Counted from the first letter of the stretch, positions 9,817-17,821 are shown. The stretch is DNA of 64,000 bases from an uncultured Helicobacter sp. (GCF_937893305.1 NZ_CALBGN010000016.1:124001-188000), one strand, 5' to 3'. The notes: generated by a model from the sequence alone, not told the origin. Program-made: numbers and translations.

Positions 9817-10217
9817 ATCGCAAAGCAATTAATTTTGATTTGTCTACAAAAAATCTTGAAAAATATTTCAAAGATACAAGAGAACCTTATTCTTTAATTA
9901 AAGAATTTATGCTTGAAAATGGTTTCGAGCATAGACAATATTCAGGTTATACTTCAAAAGAGCCAATAGATGAAAGACGAGTTACTAGAATAGTTACTAA
10001 ACTCGCTAAAAAATTTACTTGGTTTGGCGAATGTGTTAAAGAATTTGATGTTACTGAAATAGGAGAACAATATAGCTTAAAAGAGACTATACAAGGTTTA
10101 TGTGCTAAAGAATTAGATACGCAGCAGATAAAACAAACTAAAGATCTTCATCAAAAACTTAAGGAATTTACTGAAAAAACACCAAAAAATCAAAAGCTAA
10201 AAGATTTAGAACGATGA
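9807..10217 (+). CDS. VapD-like protein (Cas2-fold ribonuclease family)
   Basis: 136 residues from TTG at 9807, chosen because GGAGAAGG lies directly upstream. The first strand INFDLS, then EPYSLIKEFMLENGFEHRQ, a Ser/Tyr segment, FTWFGECVKEFDVTEI and a C-terminal helix follow the VapD pattern (first strand with Asp, GFE, WF, then an x-V-x-x-I strand). VapD proteins are small ribonuclease toxins related to Cas2. The C-terminal 35 residues are a lysine-rich extension. The match is by eye. It overlaps both neighbours. Confidence 0.6.
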   Translation: MGINRKAINFDLSTKNLEKYFKDTREPYSLIKEFMLENGFEHRQYSGYTSKEPIDERRVTRIVTKLAKKFTWFGECVKEFDVTEIGEQYSLKETIQGLCAKELDTQQIKQTKDLHQKLKEFTEKTPKNQKLKDLER

Positions 10218-10822
10218 ATATAGCATACATAAGAGTATCAACAAATAAACAAGAATTAGACTCTCAAAAGTTAGAAATTATGGAGTATTGTCATAAAAAT
10301 AATATTCATTTGGATGAAATTTTAGAAGTAAAAATAAGTTCTACAAAATCTCAAGAAAAAAGAAAAATTAAAGATTTAAAACAAAAATTAAAATCAGGAG
10401 ATCTGTTAATAGCAACAGAGCTTTCAAGGCTTGGCAGGAGTATGTTGGAAATAATTAATTTAGTGCTTGAGCTAAATGACAATAATATTAATTTTTTATT
10501 CCTAAGACAGATTGAACTCAGCAACTTTAACAATCCTAGCTCAAAACTAATCTTATCAATCTATGCATATTTAGCGGAAAATGAAAGAGAGCTGATCGTT
10601 AAAAGAACGAAAGCAGGGCTTGAAAATGCAAGAGCTAGTGGCAAAAAATTAGGACGCCCTAAAGGCACTTTAAAAAGCATATATGACAAAGATATAGAAA
10701 AAATTAAAACTTTACTTGATAAAGACTTGCCCATTATGAGTATTTGGAAATTGCTTTATTCTGATAGTGGAAAAACTTATGATGGTTTTTTATGGTTCGT
10801 TAAAAAACGAAAATTAAAGTAG
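10214..10822 (+). CDS. Serine recombinase (resolvase/invertase family)
   Basis: 202 residues. IAYIRVSTNKQELDSQ carries the catalytic Ser (residue 9) and following Gln; LLIATELSRLGRSM (about residues 64-77) and AYLAENERELIVKRTKAGLENAR (about 116-138) complete the resolvase core. The C-terminal GRPKG arm and helix-turn-helix bind DNA. Its ATG overlaps the VapD-like stop (ATGA). Probably the mobility or multimer-resolution gene of the cassette. No TnpB-like partner is present, which argues against a complete IS607-type element. Confidence 0.88.
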   Translation: MNIAYIRVSTNKQELDSQKLEIMEYCHKNNIHLDEILEVKISSTKSQEKRKIKDLKQKLKSGDLLIATELSRLGRSMLEIINLVLELNDNNINFLFLRQIELSNFNNPSSKLILSIYAYLAENERELIVKRTKAGLENARASGKKLGRPKGTLKSIYDKDIEKIKTLLDKDLPIMSIWKLLYSDSGKTYDGFLWFVKKRKLK

Positions 10823-10860
10823 ATTAATTTTTCGCTCTAAGGAAATTATAAAAAATTTTA

Positions 10861-11169
10861 TTATAAAACAATACGACCCTTTTTTAATAGGGAGTAGCTT
10901 AATGCAATCCCCATAAGAGTTTTACCTGTTCCCATTTCACTTGAAATAATAAGCGAACGCTTATCTTTTAAATGAGATACACCTGCTGTTATGATTTGAG
11001 CCTGTGTTGGAAAGGGTTTTCTCTTTAATTCTAAAAGAGTATCAATTTCGCTTTTATAATCTAAAGGCTTTTCAATGCCTTTAAATGTCGGGTCAATGAT
11101 TGTGTTTAGTTGTTTTCTAATAGAGTCTTTGTTCTCTATTAAAAATTCTTGAAAGCTAATTGTTTCCAT
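10861..11169 (-). pseudogene. SF2 helicase, N-terminal fragment
   Basis: 102 codons ending in a stop exactly at the cassette border (…KKGRIVL). Contains the Q-like segment FPTQAQIITAGV and Walker A SEMGTGKTLMG near residues 77-87. It is the missing front part of the helicase fragment at 7832-9355. The AAGGAT ribosome site and leader copy 2 upstream are intact, so a truncated protein may still be made. Confidence 0.8.
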
Positions 11170-11210
11170 TTTTTATCCTTATTTTAGATTAAAGCCAAAA
11201 GGCTAGAAAA

Positions 11211-11265
11211 CAAGGACAGAAATATCCCTAAGTGGGATAAGTTCTATCCCAACTTAAGGGGCTTA
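11211..11265 (-). promoter_or_regulatory. Leader element, copy 2 (upstream of helicase fragment)
   Basis: First hairpin TGGGATA with TATCCCA, extended by TAAGT/CTTA. Alternative pairing of GGATAGAA with TTCTGTCC (one G-T wobble). TCCTT of the second segment can pair with AAGGA of the ribosome site. Confidence 0.65.
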
Positions 11266-11300
11266 GTTACAAATTAATATACAGCATAATATTCCATATA

Positions 11301-11938
11301 TTAAGCAACCTTATTTCTTCCCATAAACTCCTTCATATCATTTGACAAGTTATACAATCCATAACTTGTGAAGCAATCAATTAATCCGCCTTCTGTGGTT
11401 TCAATTTGGACATCATAAATATCCACATTTAACCAATAGTTGGTTTTTTCTATGAGTGCTTCCCAAAGTTTATGTTCTTTTTCAAGGACTTTTTGGGATA
11501 GACGATTAACGCCACGCATTTCCCTGAGTTTATTTTTTCTGACACATAAAAATCCAGCAAAACCACTATCAAATCTATCAGAAAATTGTCCTCCATTGCC
11601 TAAAGATAATGCAATACCACTGTGTATATAAGCATACACAGGAGCAAAAAAGTAATCATTTTGCTCTAAGAATTTTGCAATTTCTTCAATAGAATCAAAA
11701 TCTTCAGAGATACTTCTCCCATAGCCTTCTTTTGTCTCTATTTCTTTTGCGCCAAAGTTATATCCTTTTAATGTGCTTAAAAAATGATTTCACTTTCATC
11801 AAAAGGACAATCCATAAATTCAGCATAACTAATATCATAGATAAAACCTTGACACTCAAATCTAGAGCCTATTAACTCACTTTGATGATTTTCATAATCT
11901 TCAAAGTTTTCTATTAAAATTTCTTTTTTTATTTTCAT
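11301..11938 (-). pseudogene. Phage/plasmid-type hypothetical protein, frameshifted
   Basis: Two overlapping frames make one 212-residue protein if the A6 run at 11779-11784 had seven bases. The N-terminal part starts MKIKKEILIENFEDYENH; the C-terminal part has the FSDRFDSGFAGFLCVRKNKLRE segment, followed by a Val-Asn-Arg-Leu-Ser motif, a pattern seen in small phage and plasmid proteins of unknown function. The ribosome site AAGGAT and leader copy 3 precede it. Confidence 0.65.
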
Positions 11939-11981
11939 TTTTTATCCTTAAAATAAAAGCTTGCAAGTAAGCTAAATAAAT

Positions 11982-12033
11982 ACAAGGATAAGCAGTATTC
12001 TCCCCGTTGGGATATGCTTATCCCAACTAGGGT
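11982..12033 (-). promoter_or_regulatory. Leader element, copy 3 (upstream of 11301-11938)
   Basis: First hairpin GTTGGGAT/ATCCCAAC. Segment A GGATAAGCA pairs fully with segment B TGCTTATCC. B (TTATCCTT) is fully complementary to the ribosome site AAGGATAA of the next gene, 8 bp. Confidence 0.75.
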
Positions 12034-12058
12034 TTGAAGTCAATAGTAAGATTAGATT

Positions 12059-12427
12059 TTAATTAAACCTAGAATCCATAATTTCATTAATAACATAACG
12101 AACCTTTTTAATGGTTTCTTGTTCCACAAAACCTATCTTTTGTTTAAATCTCTCTTTTGAAAAGGATTTAATTTGTGAGCAATTTATAGCAGAATCTCTA
12201 TCTAAGCCATTGTTTTGATTTTTACTTAACTGAATTAGCCAAAGTCTATTTTTAAATTTGCTTTGCCAAGTTGTTAAGGGAACAGCCCAAATTAAATCTT
12301 GTTCTGCATTAAAAAAATCATTACTTAGCACGAGAGCAGGACGAATTTTAGCAATCTCTGCACCAACTTGTGGTTCAAAATTTACCAAATAAAGCTCACC
12401 ATATTTAATAGGCTCACTCAATTCCAT
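12059..12427 (-). CDS. MazF/PemK-type toxin
   Basis: About 122 residues. Family features: GELYLVNFEPQVGAEIAKIRPALVLSNDFFN (PemK/MazF beta-barrel start with the basic loop), VPLTT, and SAINCSQIKSFSKERF, where the Ser/Gln region lies near the RNase site. Predicted mRNA interferase. It overlaps the 3' end of the antitoxin gene. Three in-frame starts (12433 TTG, 12430, 12427) are possible; I prefer 12427 for spacing to GGGAG. Confidence 0.87.
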   Translation of the reverse strand: MELSEPIKYGELYLVNFEPQVGAEIAKIRPALVLSNDFFNAEQDLIWAVPLTTWQSKFKNRLWLIQLSKNQNNGLDRDSAINCSQIKSFSKERFKQKIGFVEQETIKKVRYVINEIMDSRFN

Positions 12428-12656
12428 CATCAACTCCCAATTCTGCTAATTCTCTTTGCTCTTTTTGATAATCCATATCTTCTTTGGCTTCTCTGAGTCC
12501 TTGCAACCACATTTGCTTTCTTTTTTCAATGTAAGCTTTTTCGTGCATTTGCAAAAGAGCATTAGCAATCACTTGTGTTTTACTCATTTTAAGCTCCTTA
12601 GATAAATTGTTTAAAATTAAACTTATTTCGTCATTTAGTGCTATGTTTAATCGCAT
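12414..12656 (-). CDS. Ribbon-helix-helix antitoxin of the MazF pair
   Basis: 80 residues. The first 45 form a ribbon-helix-helix DNA-binding domain (RLNIALNDEISLILNNLSKEL, then KMSKTQVIANALL). The acidic C-terminal tail is the usual toxin-wrapping part. It overlaps the toxin. An inverted repeat around 12669-12692 (TGTATAATTTATACA-like) just upstream is a likely operator for self-repression. Confidence 0.82.
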   Translation of the reverse strand: MRLNIALNDEISLILNNLSKELKMSKTQVIANALLQMHEKAYIEKRKQMWLQGLREAKEDMDYQKEQRELAELGVDDGIE

Positions 12657-12700
12657 TGTGTAATCCTATGTGTATAATTTATACACATATTATACCACAT

Positions 12701-12778
12701 TCATCTCCTGCTTCTTAGCCAAAGCATAACAAGCGCAATCCAACTAAAAGAAACAGCAAATAAAATTAGAATATCCAC
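12701..12778 (-). CDS. Possible 25-residue membrane peptide
   Basis: From GTG at 12778: one hydrophobic helix followed by a basic end (WLRSRR). It starts 8 bases after the 12787 stop. The ribosome site is weak, so this is tentative. Confidence 0.3.
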   Translation of the reverse strand: MDILILFAVSFSWIALVMLWLRSRR

Positions 12779-12786
12779 AGGAACGC

Positions 12787-13143
12787 CTAATATAATTTTA
12801 AAAAAGCTTGCGTGATTTTGGATTTAAATAAAGAATATTCAATTAGACCATTAGTCCAAATCTCGCAAATATCAGAACTATTACCATATTCTCTTTGACA
12901 TTTGCTATATTCTTTATCACCACAATAGACACATTCTGAATAATTAAAGATTAAATTATCCACAAATCCATAAGGATCAATATGGATTTCTTTCTCTTCA
13001 ATTTGATGATTCGCAAAAAGCCAATCAATATACTCTTTAAAAAGAGAGAATTGTCTATCTTTACAATGAGAATGTAATCGCTTCAAAACAATTTCTTTTA
13101 ATTCATTTACAGAAACTAAAATGTTTATTTCATACATTTTCAT
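12787..13143 (-). CDS. Hypothetical island protein
   Basis: 118 residues, not recognised. Contains a possible metal-binding cysteine pair CVYCGDKEYSKC (about residues 72-83). The start overlaps the preceding gene's end by 14 bases, so it is co-translated with 13130-13429. Confidence 0.6.
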   Translation of the reverse strand: MKMYEINILVSVNELKEIVLKRLHSHCKDRQFSLFKEYIDWLFANHQIEEKEIHIDPYGFVDNLIFNYSECVYCGDKEYSKCQREYGNSSDICEIWTNGLIEYSLFKSKITQAFLKLY

Positions 13144-13429
13144 ACTTCTGATACCTATTATAAACCCAAAATTCTCTAGTTTGACTAGGTGTATGAACTT
13201 TTACGCAAACTTCTAGCAAAAAACTTTCATAAAATGAAAATTTATCAGCACCTATACACTTTACCTCTCTTGCCGCTTCAAACTCTTCATAAGAAATGTT
13301 TTTAAATTTACTCTTAAGAAAGTTTTTAACTTTCTCAATGGTGTCAGCAGAATAGTGTAAAGTGCTATTGTTATTCTTGTAATCGTGTTCATAGAGTTGA
13401 AAATTCTCTATAAAATGTGTTATTCTCAT
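13130..13429 (-). CDS. Hypothetical island protein
   Basis: 99 residues, soluble, not recognised. Ribosome site AAGGAG overlaps the stop of a possible small ORF upstream. Overlaps 12787-13143, suggesting an obligate gene pair. Confidence 0.6.
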   Translation of the reverse strand: MRITHFIENFQLYEHDYKNNNSTLHYSADTIEKVKNFLKSKFKNISYEEFEAAREVKCIGADKFSFYESFLLEVCVKVHTPSQTREFWVYNRYQKYENV

Positions 13430-13438
13430 TTTTGCTCC

Positions 13439-13519
13439 TTAGTATTTTTTATTCCAGACTAATTCATTAGGATAAGTAGTCACATCAATAGGCGCGCCTA
13501 ACCTAAAGTCTTTCAACAT
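13439..13519 (-). CDS. Possible 26-residue peptide overlapping two genes
   Basis: ATG at 13519 lies within the end of the 105-residue gene; the stop touches the ribosome site of the next gene. Encodes MLKDFRLGAPIDVTTYPNEL and six more residues. Coding is plausible because it fills the gap exactly, but support is weak. Confidence 0.35.
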   Translation of the reverse strand: MLKDFRLGAPIDVTTYPNELVWNKKY

Positions 13520-13820
13520 AATATCCGCTCTTAGAATCATAAAAAAGCAAGTTTCCTTCTTCAAGGAGTTCTCTTGCTTCTTCATCGCTCCAGTCTCTTT
13601 CTGCTATCTCTCCCCAAACTCCATTTATATAGGCATTATCCCAACACCAAAGTGTATCTCTGAATGATTCATTCAGAACATAGCCCACTTCTGATATGTA
13701 GTCAAATAACCATTCTTGAATGGATTTAGGGAATCTCCAACCTGTTCTTTCCTCCATACTTTCAAGAGCATAAGAAAGCCATTCTTGTACAGAATCTCCA
13801 TAAATAATTATTTGTTCCAT
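13503..13820 (-). CDS. Hypothetical acidic island protein
   Basis: 105 residues, acidic and tryptophan-rich (EWLSYALES, GWRFP, DTLWCWDN, GVWGEIAERDWSDEEA). Not recognised. Ribosome site AAAGGAT with leader copy 4 upstream, identical to that of the recT gene. Confidence 0.62.
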   Translation of the reverse strand: MEQIIIYGDSVQEWLSYALESMEERTGWRFPKSIQEWLFDYISEVGYVLNESFRDTLWCWDNAYINGVWGEIAERDWSDEEARELLEEGNLLFYDSKSGYYVERL

Positions 13821-13850
13821 TTTTTTATCCTTTAAAATTAAAAAATTTAT

Positions 13851-13907
13851 AAGGATACAAGCGTGTAGAATCCCAAGTGGGATAGCTTGTATCCCAACTT
13901 AGGGCTT
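13851..13907 (-). promoter_or_regulatory. Leader element, copy 4 (upstream of 13503-13820)
   Basis: First hairpin TGGGATA/TATCCCA. A GGATACAAGC pairs fully with B GCTTGTATCC (10 bp). B TATCCTT pairs with ribosome site AAGGATA. The 88-base stretch 13817-13904 is identical to 18616-18703. Confidence 0.75.
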
Positions 13908-13910
13908 AGA

Positions 13911-14087
13911 TTATCGCAAAACTTTTAAATTAGCTAAAAAAGCAATAAAGTTTGCGCTTGTTGCTATTATTGCTAGCATAACAAAGGCATTAAAACCATT
14001 TATGGCATAGAGGTAAAATCCATACCAAGTGGTTGCCAATATCGCCGTAGCAAAAAATATCAATGTTAAACCTAAAAGATTTTTCAT
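13911..14087 (-). CDS. 58-residue membrane protein
   Basis: Two hydrophobic helices separated by a short turn (FYLYAINGFNAF). Ribosome site AAGGAG with good spacing, and its own leader element (copy 5). Unknown function. Confidence 0.6.
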   Translation of the reverse strand: MKNLLGLTLIFFATAILATTWYGFYLYAINGFNAFVMLAIIATSANFIAFLANLKVLR

Positions 14088-14112
14088 TTTGACTCCTTAT
14101 TTTTGACAATAA

Positions 14113-14163
14113 ATAAGGATACAAGTGTAGAACCCTGTTGGGACTTGTATCCCAACGCGGGCT
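14113..14163 (-). promoter_or_regulatory. Leader element, copy 5 (upstream of 13911-14087)
   Basis: First hairpin GTTGGGA/TCCCAAC. A GGATACAAGT pairs fully with B ACTTGTATCC. B extends to TCCTTATTT, fully complementary to AAATAAGGA containing the ribosome site (9 bp). Confidence 0.75.
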
Positions 14164-14175
14164 GATAAAAAGAAA

Positions 14176-14320
14176 TTAATACAACGAAGCTTTATGTTTT
14201 AGCTTCCTTGTGTATTTGCTTCTATCGCTCACAGAGCGTGTAGAGAGATTGATTTCTCTCTTATATGAAGCAAATATATTTAAATCTCTTTTTTTGATTT
14301 TTTTGTGTTTGTTTTTTCAT
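14176..14320 (-). pseudogene. Possible 47-residue basic protein, frameshifted
   Basis: ATG at 14320 with AAAGGAAT upstream opens a 19-codon frame. If the A7 run (14289-14295) had six bases the frame would reach 14176 as a basic 47-residue protein (…RDLNIFASYKREINLSTR…). Supported by leader copy 6 upstream; otherwise unknown. Confidence 0.4.
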
Positions 14321-14349
14321 TGTGGATTCCTTTATTATAAAATTAAAAC

Positions 14350-14403
14350 AAAGGAATAGAAGTCTCCCAAAGTTAGGGATAAATCTATCCCTAAACTTGG
14401 GCT
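14350..14403 (-). promoter_or_regulatory. Leader element, copy 6
   Basis: First hairpin TTAGGGATA/TATCCCTAA. A GGGATAGA pairs with B TCTATTCC (one G-T). B ATTCCTTT is fully complementary to ribosome site AAAGGAAT. Here the ribosome site differs from the common AAGGATA and B has changed with it. Confidence 0.72.
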
Positions 14404-14432
14404 AAGTTATTTATTTAGCAGAATCATTTAAT

Positions 14433-14828
14433 TTAGAGTAGCTTAATAATAGCAACCGCTAAACCAACAGTAGCAATTTGAAAACCAACAAGCCACTTAA
14501 TAATGTCTGATTTTGCTTCAGCAATTTCTGCTCTGACTTGACTAATTTCTGCTCTGACTTGACTAATTTCTGCTCTGACTTGACTAATTTCTGCTTTAAC
14601 AAAGTCTTTTGTTGCAAGCTCTTGAAGTGTTTCATCAACAACTTTTTGATTAAGCTCTTTAACATTAAGCGCATTTGCTTCCAACATAGACTCTACAACA
14701 TTAACAGCTTCATTAACAATAGCTTCTTTGTTTTGATTATTAGATTTAATCCAATCAAAAAGCTTGTTAATAAAGTTTTCAATAACAACTCTTTTGTCAT
14801 AACTTAATACATTATTAGAAGTCATCAT
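14433..14828 (-). CDS. Coiled-coil protein with C-terminal membrane anchor (family copy 1)
   Basis: 131 residues. Helical N-terminal half, then ELATKDFVKAEI, three exact 7-residue repeats (AEISQVR), AEAKSDIIKW and a single C-terminal hydrophobic helix. Shares the LATKDFV(R/K)AEI block and layout with genes at 19790, 33208, 33645 and 40623. Function unknown; the layout recalls Borrelia Bdr proteins, but that is an analogy. Confidence 0.7.
   Translation of the reverse strand: MMTSNNVLSYDKRVVIENFINKLFDWIKSNNQNKEAIVNEAVNVVESMLEANALNVKELNQKVVDETLQELATKDFVKAEISQVRAEISQVRAEISQVRAEIAEAKSDIIKWLVGFQIATVGLAVAIIKLL
14524..14595. repeat. 21-bp tandem repeats inside 14433-14828
   Basis: Three exact 21-base units plus a partial fourth, each encoding one heptad (AEISQVR). 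Copy number could change in frame and lengthen or shorten the coiled coil. Confidence 0.85.
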
Positions 14829-14930
14829 ATCTCCTTTAAGTTACATTATATCATTTTTTAAGCATATTGGAATGCGTTCATTTGCATAAAGAAAAATTAA
14901 ATCCATTTATTCTAAGTATTGTTGGCATTT

Positions 14931-15113
14931 TTACCCCCTTTTTGTGATTACATTATAGATTTCTTCTACAACTATAATCCAAAAACAAGAAATAAATCTT
15001 AATGTGGCAAATAATCCTTGATTGAGCCTTTTTGTAAGCATTAAAAACAAGAATCCTAACACCACACTAAGTCCAAAATACCAAGCCATAAATAAACCAA
15101 AAGTGCAAATCAT
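14931..15113 (-). CDS. 60-residue membrane protein
   Basis: Two hydrophobic helices linked by TKRLNQGLF, basic C-terminal tail. Clear AAGGAG ribosome site. Function unknown. Confidence 0.6.
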   Translation of the reverse strand: MICTFGLFMAWYFGLSVVLGFLFLMLTKRLNQGLFATLRFISCFWIIVVEEIYNVITKRG

Positions 15114-15148
15114 TATAACTCCTTATTAAACTAAATTATATCGCATTT

Positions 15149-15415
15149 CTAGCTAGCATTAGCAATACTAGAAATGTTACCATTGTTGTCAAAATACACT
15201 TGATATAGCCTTTCTTTTAAAGAAGTTTCATAGCTGTATCCTGTGTAGATTTTTTCATAACTAGAGATTCCTAAAAGATTGCTTTTATAGTAGTATCTCC
15301 ACCATACATTGCCTGCTTTTACGCAGTAGAAATCTTTTTTCTTATCCTTAAACATTTCTCTTGGATTAAGTTTATTTCTTAGCAAAATCCAAGCAAAAGC
15401 ATTATTTGCCTGCAT
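15149..15415 (-). CDS. Hypothetical island protein
   Basis: 88 residues, aromatic-rich (NVWWRYYYKS, KIYTGYSYETS). Not recognised. AAGGAG ribosome site 6 bases before the ATG. Confidence 0.6.
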   Translation of the reverse strand: MQANNAFAWILLRNKLNPREMFKDKKKDFYCVKAGNVWWRYYYKSNLLGISSYEKIYTGYSYETSLKERLYQVYFDNNGNISSIANAS

Positions 15416-15424
15416 ATTTGCTCC

Positions 15425-15864
15425 TTAAACTAATCCACGAATTTTGAGTTCTCTATACTCTGCTTCACTTAGCAGATTCTCTTGCCCTAACTTATAAGTT
15501 GTGACAAGAGTTGCTCCATAAAGCCCTATTCTTTCTAAAACTACGACAATGCCTGTGGCTTCATCAATGATTTTTTGAGAAATGGACTTATGGTTACAAC
15601 CATTCTCTAAGGTTTTGCTCTTACGAATTGCCCTAGAGATTGCACCTGCTAACTCATCTTTCTCAGCCTCTTCAAAGCGTTGAACGATTCTCTCAGCAAA
15701 ATGAGTTGTTGAGCTAATACCGTTTGAAAAATGTCTTTGCGCCTTTACAAAAAGAAATTTTTCATCTCCCTTTGTTTTTTAGCTTCTTTTTGTGCCACAG
15801 CTTTTGCTGTTTTCTCTACTACTAGTTGCAATAGAGAATTAATTGTTATAAAATTCGTTGTCAT
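15425..15864 (-). pseudogene. Hypothetical protein, frameshifted
   Basis: Starts MTTNFITINSLLQLVVEKTA, then breaks at an A6 run (15775-15780); one more A would give a continuous 146-residue protein (…KKTKGDEKFLFVKAQRHF…) ending LKIRGLV at 15425. No known domain. Ribosome site AAGGAT with leader copy 7. Confidence 0.6.
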
Positions 15865-15888
15865 TTTTTTATCCTTGTAGCAAAAAAG

Positions 15889-15948
15889 CCCAAAGAAAAT
15901 GACAACACTACGCCCTTAAGGGAAGTATTTCATTCCCTTGTGGGCTAG
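15889..15948 (-). promoter_or_regulatory. Leader element, copy 7 (upstream of 15425-15864)
   Basis: First hairpin AAGGGAA/TTCCCTT. A GGGAATGA can pair with B TCATTTTC (two G-T wobbles). Pairing to the ribosome site is weak, so this is a divergent copy. Confidence 0.5.
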
Positions 15949-16039
15949 AATAAAGCTATTGCTAGCTACAAAGACACCATTTTTGATGTCTAACCTATAT
16001 GCAGAATTTGTTTGAGTTTAACTACACACAAACTCTGTT

Positions 16040-16270
16040 TCAATTTCTCTTTTTTTTTCTATTACCTTTCCAAGCAGTTACAAGTGTTGCAACTCCTTTG
16101 TTTTTGCTGTATTGCACCACAAATGTATAACTACCATTTGTGATTTCAAACAGATTTCTATGTGGATTCTTACTAATTTCAAGCAAGATATATCCACATA
16201 GAGAAAGGTCTTTAATACTCCTAGTTTGCATTTGTTCTAAAAAATGCTTACTTGGAATGATTTTTATCAT
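16040..16270 (-). CDS. Small DUF4258/BrnT-like protein
   Basis: 76 residues. SKHFLEQMQTRSI then a strand-rich segment (NGSYTFVVQYSKNKGVATLVTAWKG) fits the small DUF4258/BrnT fold, related to RelE toxins. No antitoxin gene is adjacent. Ribosome site AAGGAG. Confidence 0.5.
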   Translation of the reverse strand: MIKIIPSKHFLEQMQTRSIKDLSLCGYILLEISKNPHRNLFEITNGSYTFVVQYSKNKGVATLVTAWKGNRKKKRN

Positions 16271-16294
16271 TTATTCTCCTTAATGTGGTTTTAT

Positions 16295-16336
16295 AAAAAG
16301 AATTATCCCTGTTGGGATAGCTCCCAACGCGGGCTG
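16295..16336 (-). promoter_or_regulatory. Leader element, copy 8 (upstream of 16040-16270)
   Basis: First hairpin GTTGGGA/TCCCAAC. B ATTCTTTTT can pair with AAGGAGAAT at the ribosome site (two G-T wobbles). A-B pairing is not conserved here. Confidence 0.55.
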
Positions 16337-16345
16337 AACTCTGAA

Positions 16346-17300
16346 TTATTTGATTAACAAGTATTTTGCTCTTGTAATCGTTTTTGAAAAGTCTTTTAAA
16401 ACATTTTCAAATCCTTCAGGGTTTGCTTGTTTCCAAGCATTTGTGTCCAGCTGTGTGCTAGTTGTGCCACCTGCTAGACTTATAACTTTATTGTTAATGC
16501 TAAATTTCTTAATCTCTAAGCCATTTAGCTTCTCCACAAACGCTTTTTTAAGAGAATCTAGCTTCTCATTTAAAACTTTTGTGGTCTCGTTTAAAGACAC
16601 AATTTCTTGTGCCTCAACTTCTAATGCTTCATTGATTTTTGAGCAACCTTGAAGCCTTAGCGGACAATCGCTATTAAAAGGGCATACGCCACAATAATTT
16701 TGCGCTTCCGCTTTAGGCTCAATTTGTAACTCTAAAGCACTCTTTAGTTCTTCTGCCTTACTCATTGCAAGCTTTTGCAAAATCATATTTGGCTCTATCC
16801 AAAAGAATTCGTGCCAGCCATTATTGACATTTACTGCAACGATACAAGCAGAAATTTTTTTATTTTTTTTTCTCTTGTGCTAAAAGTGACATTTGAAACT
16901 GCACTTGTAAAACCCAAGAATCATAAGGAGACTCCACACTACTGCTTAGAGATTTGCACTCTACAATAATTGCTTCTTCCTTATTCTCAATTAAAAAATC
17001 AATGTGGCTTTTAAAAGTTCCATCATTGCTTTTTACCTCGTATTGCTTCTTAAAAGGCAAATTGCCAAAGCCTTTTTTAACAAGACTTTCTGCTAAATGC
17101 CCCCTTTGAAAGACAATGCTTTGTTCAATGCTTGCTTCTTTATTTGCAAGCTTTTGCAAATAGCTTTTGCGCAAGCAACCACTAATATCACTACTTCCAA
17201 CATACAAAGACCTATCTCCCAAACTTTCAAAGCTTTCTTTTTCTAAAACTTCTTTGAAATTTTTGGTCCATAACTCTTTAAAACTTGTTGCTCTTTCCAT
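16346..17300 (-). pseudogene. RecB-like (PD-D/ExK) exonuclease, split by an A9 run
   Basis: The first 146 codons carry the nuclease core: SSDISGCLRKSYL, HIDFLIENKEEAIIVECKS (Asp and Glu-x-Lys metal site) and QVQFQMSLL. At A9 (16863-16871) the frame stops. With eight A the gene continues for 317 residues to a cysteine cluster CGVCPFNSDCPLRLQGC that may bind an Fe-S cluster as in Cas4/AddB-type nucleases. Likely partner of the RecT-family protein encoded just upstream. Polymerase slippage on A9 could still give some full-length product. Confidence 0.7.
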
Positions 17301-17334
17301 TTTTTATCCTTTATTATTAATTCCATAGTGGCTA

Positions 17335-17390
17335 AAAAGGATATATCAATACCCAACAAGTGGGATAAGATATATCCCAAACTTTAGGGC
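17335..17390 (-). promoter_or_regulatory. Leader element, copy 9 (upstream of the exonuclease)
   Basis: First hairpin TTGGGATA/TATCCCA. A GGATATATC pairs fully with B GATATATCC. B TATCCTTT is fully complementary to ribosome site AAAGGATA. Confidence 0.75.
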
Positions 17391-17412
17391 TTATATTGCG
17401 AATAAAAAGAAG

Positions 17413-17805
17413 TTATACTTCTTTAAATTCTGAGAATTTTTTAGAGTCATAACATCTTAGATGCCTTTGTGAAAATAACCATTTACCATTTGCGCGTAAA
17501 TATATAAATTCAATATCAGTGCCATTTTCCATAAGGTTTTTTAAAAAATTAGCCAAAGAACACACCATATAGCCTTTTTGGGTTTCTTTGTTGGCTATAG
17601 CAGCTTCTGTTTTCTCTAGAGTTTATTCTAGAGAACTGATGTCTCCTAGATTAATAAGAGCATTTGCTAACTCATCAGTGTTATAATGCTCTTTTAGGGT
17701 TTTTCCAACACCTTCTACATATCCATCCCAATGGCAATAAATGCCTTTGACTTGGTCTGTGAAAGATTTCCCTTCACTAACAAAAATATAACTTCTAGTT
17801 GCCAT
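17413..17805 (-). pseudogene. Phage/plasmid-type protein with in-frame stop
   Basis: The first 60 codons (MATRSYIFVSEG…GIYCHWDGYVEGVGKTLKEHY) belong to a small family common in phages and plasmids. An in-frame TAA follows (17638-17640). The same frame then runs on for 69 sense codons to 17413 (…ANGKWLFSQRHLRCYD…), so the original protein was about 130 residues. Ribosome site AAGGAG. Confidence 0.62.
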
Positions 17806-17821
17806 TTTTTCTCCTTTTTCC

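Larger units (their letters stand above)
9356..10860 (+). mobile_element. VapD-like / serine recombinase cassette inserted in the helicase gene
   Basis: A 1.5-kb block on the opposite strand from all its neighbours, with its own promoter and three tightly packed genes ending in a serine recombinase. It interrupts one helicase gene whose halves flank it. The ends are very AT-rich (9352-9400 and 10845-10865); no convincing inverted terminal repeat or target duplication was seen. Confidence 0.6.

Noticed and set aside
10214..10822. Complete IS607-family element
   Set aside because: The serine recombinase is present but no TnpB-type gene, and the neighbours are VapD-like and unknown genes.
16863..16871. 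Programmed ribosomal frameshift in the exonuclease gene
   Set aside because: The A9 run could slip, but no stimulatory structure or conserved slippery heptamer is evident; treated as an indel or transcriptional slippage site.
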